Source: an archaeon
GTDB taxonomy: Archaea > Thermoproteota > Bathyarchaeia > TCS64
Assembly: GCA_020444005.1 (NCBI GenBank)
Contig: JAHLLU010000305.1
Coordinates: forward strand, 1 to 7,104
Length of the DNA stretch: 7,104 nucleotides
Direction of reading: 5' to 3'
The position numbers were made by a program, and so were the translations under genes. Shown one piece after another: positions 6,666-7,104 of this stretch; position 1 is the stretch's first letter; every line of letters begins with the position of its first letter. Under the pieces are notes generated by a model that did not search any database, was not told the origin of the DNA, and saw nothing but the letters and a program-made list of their open reading frames with translations.

Positions 6666-7104
6666 TGCGACACGATGTCGCATAGTTTGAGTGTACTCAG
6701 GTAGTTATCTGGAGTACCCGGCATGTTCCTGCCCCCCTACGCAGGCGTGCTACCGTCGCGCTGATGACGGGGTGCGAAGCCCTGCGGGTCACGCTGCGGC
6801 GTGATACCGAATCGGGTTTGAATGGTGACAGGAGAACCCCTCCGGGAATCCTCCCCGGTTAAGGGCCAGGGTCGGATGATATGGTGAAGTTAATTGAATG
6901 TTTGTAAGCGTCGTCAACGAGCGACGGACCTACGAGGATTAAAAGGTCTTAGGCCGCTTCCCAGAGTTTGCGGCAAAGGGTCAGGCTGCAGGTCTCCTAA
7001 TCACGCCATGGCGTGACACGGAACCGTTATACCCTCGGCGTAGAGGACACACCTAAGTCATCCATAGGATCAACTGTGTGGAACGTGGTAACCCCGTCCT
7101 TCGC
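6665..7104 (+). mobile_element. Group II intron, copy 2 (5' part, runs off the window)
   Basis: This begins with the canonical GTGCGAC 5' end and follows copy 1 throughout: GCGACACGATGTCGCAT is identical, as are CTGATGACGGGG, CCCCTCCGGGAA, CTCCCCGGTTAAGGG and TGATATGGTGAAG segments. It covers domain I and probably the start of domain II, equivalent to 2326 to about 2750 of copy 1. The copies have diverged clearly elsewhere, with compensatory changes in stems (6718-6723/6730-6733 and 6740-6745/6781-6786). EBS1 candidate CGTGAT (6800-6805) can pair with the upstream exon GTTATG (6659-6664), using wobbles. Whether this copy encodes a reverse transcriptase/maturase lies beyond the window; if so it could serve copy 1 in trans. 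Confidence 0.85.

Overview
The window reads as a stretch of an integron gene-cassette array carrying two related group II introns. All recognisable genes lie on the + strand. Four imperfect palindromes with attC architecture (outer R''/R' arms near RYYYAAC and GTTRRRY, inner L''/L' arms, variable centre) sit directly behind genes, at about 202-271, 874-933, 2270-2328 and 6618-6665. No integrase, rRNA or tRNA is present, and the host cannot be named. The mixed base composition of the genes (436-aa gene visibly AT-richer than its neighbours) fits a bacterial array built from unrelated cassettes, most likely chromosomal or environmental; that is inference.

Layout: (1) 2-196, the C-terminal end of an unrecognised cassette gene, followed by attC-1. 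(2) 274-879, a 201-aa protein with a HEPN-like R-x4-H motif, whose stop codon lies inside attC-2. (3) 974-2284, a 436-aa protein with a second, unrelated HEPN-like C-terminal domain, followed by attC-3. (4) 2326-3159, an ORF-less group II intron of about 834 nt inserted inside the R' arm of attC-3, with a clear 34-nt domain V at 3083-3116. (5) 3239-6436, a 1065-aa protein with an N-terminal Mrr-like PD-(D/E)XK nuclease domain and a long helical, unrecognised remainder. (6) 6459-6584, a possible 41-aa ORF, then a fourth attC-like hairpin. (7) 6665 to the window end, the 5' part of a second group II intron homologous to the first, inserted at the end of attC-4.

Taken together, three successive cassettes encode probable nucleic-acid-targeting proteins (two HEPN, one PD-(D/E)XK), which suggests anti-phage or toxin-type cargo. 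The introns appear to use attC ends as landing sites: each one's EBS1-like hexamer lies at the same aligned position and matches its own upstream exon. The two copies also show compensatory base changes in at least two domain I helices, so both derive from a lineage under RNA-structure selection. The first copy carries no reverse transcriptase and has an irregular 5' end, so it would depend on a maturase/RT supplied in trans, if it is active at all. All functional assignments rest on motifs read by eye.
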